DNA of 64,000 nucleotides from Isoetes taiwanensis (Eukaryota; Streptophyta; Lycopodiopsida; Isoetales; Isoetaceae). The notes beneath the pieces were generated by a model, which saw only the letters and a list, made by a program, of their open reading frames with translations, had not been told where the DNA came from and searched no databases. The position numbers and the translations under genes were made by a program. The DNA lies in NCBI GenBank assembly GCA_021234155.1, contig JAJEKV010000002.1:33745123-33809122 (forward strand), read 5' to 3'. How positions within the stretch are numbered: the stretch's first letter is position 1; every line of letters begins with the position of its first letter. Positions 60,546-64,000 of this stretch are shown piece by piece.

Positions 60546-62130
60546 ATTAAATATTAAAAGGCTACCAAGAATAAGATAAGATAATGCTAATGCTAGTGGA
60601 AAAGAAGACCAGTTGAAAGTGCAGGAAAAGATAGTGATATATCGGTTTTTTCCTCATCTTTGATTTTTGACCATTGATCTTTGGAATATTCTCTGTTCTG
60701 TGCCAAATCAAAGGCCATTAAATTTTTTGCCAGCAATTCGCCCACCACTTCCAATGGTCCAAACGCCACACATGGTTAGAAGATGAAAAAAAAAGGGGAA
60801 AAGGTCAAGGCGTGCCTCTGCTCGCATCGCATCCGGAACTAGCATGAAGTTGGAGCCAAGGCCATGAGATTCGGCCATAAGATTCGAAGCTCCAGGCCTT
60901 CACGATGCTCCGGCTCTAATCTCTGCCCCAATCCGGCTACTCCGGCAAATGTACACCACGCCCTCACCAAGACACTGAGCAAATGCGAACCTCAAGAAGG
61001 AAAACCCATCTGGGTTTTGGAGCTCTATACAGTTCTGTGTATCTGTTAAATCTTTTGGCTGGCTCACCTTCGTGCAACTAAATTTAAAGTCGTAGAGTGC
61101 AGAATCGCTATATTTAACTAATAGATCCAGAGAGATTATGTCCCACATCCTATTAACCAGATGAGCATTTCAATACTAATGCAAAGAAGCTAGATTATGC
61201 AACAGGAAAGCCTAAATGGTCAAGAAATTCTAAACAGAAAACACAGAGTACCCAAGAGCAAGATGACCCAGGACTCGTATTTTGAATTGAAATGCGAGAT
61301 TGGACCTGCTTAGATGAAGAATGGGATTCTAGCCTGAAAATTTTCGCGTCTACTCTAAATCAAAGCAGCGTATTAGCTTCCAGGGTAACAAATGAATGAT
61401 TTGTTTTGTGGGTCATTGGGGCTATACAGGCGATGAGAGGGGTCGTTGATGGAACTGAGTCTTGGGAATAAGCCCATAACACTCTATTCTTCCCACGCTA
61501 GCCTTTGGGCACGCCATTTCTAGCTTCAAACTAGTGCATCCCAGCAGATATTCGTCCCCTGCTATTAAAGCAACAAAAAACTCAGTCCGGCTTCACCAAG
61601 ACACTGAGCAAATGCAAAACTCAAGAAGGAAAACCCAAACACTGAGCAAATGCAAAATGGAAGAAGAAAAACCAAAGCCATGCTTAAAATCGAAGAGAAA
61701 CCGAAGGCATGCCGGAGCCTTCGCCCCCGAACCTGCATTTGCCGGAATCATGCTGGACTTCCAGCCATCCTGGGCCGGAATGCCCTATCATGCAGAAGCA
61801 AGCACTATCATTCAGAAGCAAGCACTGTGAATCAGAAGAACGTGGCCGTGCCGAAACCCCTGCCTGCCTGTCGAAACCCCTGCCCCTGCCCCTGCCAAAA
61901 CCCCTGCTGAAAAAAGAAAACAGCGTGTGTTCTTATCCTTCTATCCTCATATACCATGCAGATCAACACCAACCAGAGCCGATTTCGGATTGCTATTTTG
62001 ACTGGCCAACAAGCAGCTCAAAACACTCAAAAAATACACTCTTCACTATGATTTCGCATACATACGCCCCCAAAATCTAGGCCCAACCATCAGTGAGATA
62101 CCCTCCCCAAATACCAAAAAAAATAATTAG
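60546..62130. other. no firm gene; locally repeated purine-rich segments
   Basis: CACCAAGACACTGAGCAAAT followed by GCGAACCTCAAGAAGGAAAA at ~60965 recurs at ~61594, where ACACTGAGCAAATGCAAAA is repeated again. Short repeats GAAGCAAGCACT and CCCCTGCC occur at 61790-61910. Open frames here follow these repeats and show no motif. Confidence 0.45.
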
Positions 62131-62270
62131 AACATTAATAGTGATAATGATAGAATTTCAAATGGGATCTCTTTGTGTAGCAACCTACGTCCGTAATATA
62201 TAGATCAATACATTAGTGATAATGGTAGAATTTCAAATGGAATCTCTTTGTGTAGCAACCTACGTCCATG
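62131..62270. repeat. ~60-bp direct duplication
   Basis: TAGTGATAATGATAGAATTT then CAAATGGGATCTCTTTGTGT and AGCAACCTACGTCC recurs ~80 bp later with three or fewer changes. Confidence 0.9.
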
Positions 62271-62416
62271 CAAACCTCGTCCAACAATTCTTAGAAGTCA
62301 TTCAACTCCATCGCAAATCAAAGACAACCCTAATTGACATCAACGAGCATGTTCAATCCCTCAAAACCACAAATCTATTATTGAAATTACATAGTACGCC
62401 TAATCCGTCTACACAA

Positions 62417-62930
62417 TAGATTTGTAGCCCAATACCTCTACGTAACATATCTATGCGCCCACTTTATTGGCTCCTTAAATTGACTAGAGCATCCAAAGAG
62501 GATTCACTCAAGCGAATCCTCAAGATTCACTCAAGCAAATCCTCAAGATTCACACAAGCGAATCCTCCTTGACTTGCAGGCCGTCTAAACAATAGATTTG
62601 TAGCCCAATACCTCTACATAACATATCTACGCATCCACTTTATTGGCTCCCTAAAGCAACCAAGAGAATTCACTCAACGAATCCTCAAGATTCGCACAAG
62701 CAAATCCTCCTTGGAGAATTCACTCACTCGAATCCTCTTACTGACAAGTGTTAGTTTATAGGTCTGCGTCCTCTTAATGATTAAGTGTCAGTTTATAGGT
62801 CTGCGTCCTCTTAATGACTAAGTGTCAGTTTATAGGCATGCTTTTATTGCACTTTATAGCACGGCTTTTTAAGGTGATTTGATTAGAGGATTCACCTAAG
62901 CAAATCCTCAAGCTTCACTCAAGCAAATCC
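62417..62930. repeat. cluster of short tandem and direct repeats
   Basis: ATAGATTTGTAGCCCAATAC and ~40 further bases occur at 62417 and 62591. Between them lie GATTCACTCAAGCGAATCCT-type units in tandem (62500-62580 and 62665-62740). GTTTATAGGTCTGCGTCCTC units lie at 62755-62840. No gene. Confidence 0.8.
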
Positions 62931-62934
62931 ATCC

Positions 62935-62974
62935 TCCTATGGCTTGGAGGATTCACTTCCTCCAAGCCATAGGA
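62935..62974. repeat. 17-bp perfect hairpin (foldback)
   Basis: Arm 62935-62951 (TCCTATGGCTTGGAGGA) and its exact reverse complement at 62958-62974 flank a 6-nt loop. A second hairpin (GGATTCACCA / TGGTGAATCC) follows at once, near 62972-62996. Confidence 0.9.
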
Positions 62975-62996
62975 TTCACCAGTGCTTGGTGAATCC

Positions 62997-63196
62997 TCCT
63001 AGTTGCTCCAGTCAGTTTGAGAAGCCAATAGCAGCGCCGAGGGTCCCTCTACACCACCACATGTCCACATCAGATACAATACACTCACATCTATATAGAC
63101 TTCATAAAGTGGTTCAATGGCCTTATCCCACAATGTCCGATTTCTTATAGATATAGTACTTATATATTCTCATTGTTTTGAGGCTGAAACTAAACT
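62997..63196. other. short unassigned spacer
   Basis: No coding or structural signal seen between the foldback cluster and the tandem duplication downstream of the sHSP gene. Confidence 0.4.
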
Positions 63197-63320
63197 AAGA
63201 TCAACACTTCTTACCTAACCCAGAAAAAAAAAAAAAGATCCTCCTAAAAGAGACACACCATAAGATCAACACTTACCTAACCCAGGAAAAAAAAAGATCC
63301 TCCTAAAAGAGAAGCCACCA
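63197..63320. repeat. ~63-bp tandem duplication downstream of sHSP gene
   Basis: AAGATCAACACTTCTTACCT, AACCCAG, a poly-A run and GATCCTCCTAAAAGAGA occur twice in a row with a shorter poly-A in the second copy. Confidence 0.9.
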
Positions 63321-63397
63321 CACCAGCATACAGCTATAAAGTCAAATGTAGAAATCTGAAGCCAGAAGAACCAAATAAAAGCAAGATAGAAACAGGA

Positions 63398-63976
63398 TCA
63401 CAAATCTGAAGACTTGGCTGAATCTGAAGAGTCCGATGCAGAGGACACAGAAGACGAATCTATGATTTCAACAGGCTGAATAAGGCGTTTCGGCTGATCA
63501 AGCTTAGGGATAGTAACTGTAAGAACTCCGTTAAGCATTTCTGCTTTGATGTCTTCAACCTTAGCATCTCCAGGAAGCCTGAAAGTGCGCAAAAAGCTAC
63601 CTTCAACGCGCTCAACACGGTGCCACTTATCGGCATCTTCGATTTTCTCTTTTTTTCGATGCGCACTAATCCGCAGAGTATTTCCGTCTTCAATCTCAAC
63701 CCTAACATCCTGCTTGCTCAAGCCGGGCAAATCTGCTTTGAAAACGTGGGATTCCGGCGTTTCCAGCCAGTCCACCCTTGTATTGGCCATGGCTATGGCG
63801 TTTGCATCCCTGGCTAACTGAACAAAAGGAAAACGATCATCCAATATGCTCGGAAAAAAAGGTCTTACATAGTCCCAGTCGCGCCTAGCGGCCAACTCTT
63901 CTGCTGCGCAGAATTGGAAGAGGCATGAGGCTAAAATGAGAATTAGGCATAACCGGTCCGTCTTCGCCATCGCCAT
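63398..63976 (-). CDS. ER-type small heat-shock protein, 192 aa, intronless
   Basis: sHSPs are ATP-independent chaperones that hold unfolding proteins. A signal peptide is evident at residues 1-25 (LCLILILASCLFQFCAAEE), so the product should enter the secretory pathway, as in the plant ER sHSP class. The N-terminal arm has the family's PFFPSILDDRFPF-like stretch. The alpha-crystallin domain spans ~67-159: VDWLETPESHVFKADLPGLS opens it, and the conserved GVLTVTIPKL box closes it. A C-terminal I/V-x-I type motif (QPVEI) follows for oligomer assembly. The end is Ser/Asp-rich and finishes SSDL; this could be a weak ER-retention signal, but that is inference. Length is normal and the frame intact. 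The start chosen is the first ATG of the signal peptide; MAMAK leaves a second in-frame ATG two codons on. The promoter lies beyond the window end, so heat-shock elements could not be checked. Confidence 0.95.
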   Translation of the reverse strand: MAMAKTDRLCLILILASCLFQFCAAEELAARRDWDYVRPFFPSILDDRFPFVQLARDANAIAMANTRVDWLETPESHVFKADLPGLSKQDVRVEIEDGNTLRISAHRKKEKIEDADKWHRVERVEGSFLRTFRLPGDAKVEDIKAEMLNGVLTVTIPKLDQPKRLIQPVEIIDSSSVSSASDSSDSAKSSDL

Positions 63977-64000
63977 AGTTGTAGCTCCAACCTGTTGTCA

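Overview
This window is nuclear DNA of a land plant. It has spliced genes with GT-AG introns, a xyloglucan endotransglucosylase/hydrolase (XTH), an ER-type small heat-shock protein (sHSP), PLS-type PPR repeats, a type II metacaspase fragment, and Ty3 and CACTA elements. Only two ordinary host genes look intact in 64 kb, and the rest is mostly nested and decayed mobile DNA. That density, and the style of the PPR repeats, fit a large repeat-rich genome such as a fern or another non-flowering vascular plant. The species cannot be fixed from the sequence alone.

Layout. 1-6.8 kb: a GC-rich tandem satellite, about six copies of a 1.0-1.2 kb unit (one interval 1.4-1.5 kb), with no credible genes. 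7.3-16.2 kb: a CACTA-like DNA transposon whose right end (TTTTGTAGTG) is visible. It carries arrays of CGTCG palindromes, a broken kinase-like gene, and an apparently intact six-exon gene of unknown function; a smaller gene-capturing element is nested in it. 16.2-20.66 kb: the 3' part of a Ty3/gypsy element (reverse transcriptase to chromodomain, broken) plus a complete 1456-bp LTR, cut off exactly at the CACTA end. 20.7-30.4 kb: gene remnants (BTB, metacaspase, PPR) in AT-rich DNA. 30.5-31.7 kb: an intact XTH gene. 31.7-36.2 kb: repeats and unassigned DNA.

36.157-49.071 kb is the most unusual part. It is a ~12.9-kb element with ~28-30 bp inverted ends and two divergent genes. The leftward gene encodes a ParB-like domain joined to a beta-class amino-DNA methyltransferase (DIPYG motif, QKP, then DAFSGSGTT), split over exons whose reading phases match. 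The rightward gene encodes a candidate RNase H-fold transposase with D..MDQ, LDN..NKN and GHTHD motifs. Two arrays of near-perfect palindromes centred on GTGTATTCCGGAATACAC, spaced ~41-42 bp, lie in a methyltransferase intron and between the two genes. A 4.5-kb CACTA element has split the methyltransferase gene.

49-58.5 kb: a LINE fragment, a glycosyltransferase tail, and a second, separate gene of the same transposase family (53.9-58.46 kb, broken), with a 114-bp direct repeat upstream and in its large intron. 58.5-63.3 kb: AT-rich DNA with small tandem duplications and foldback repeats. 63.4-63.98 kb: an intact intronless sHSP gene on the minus strand, with its promoter beyond the window.

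The host genes do not form a pathway. The mobile genes do suggest a working unit: a transposase and a DNA methyltransferase, with palindromic arrays as likely binding or modification sites. That functional link is inference.
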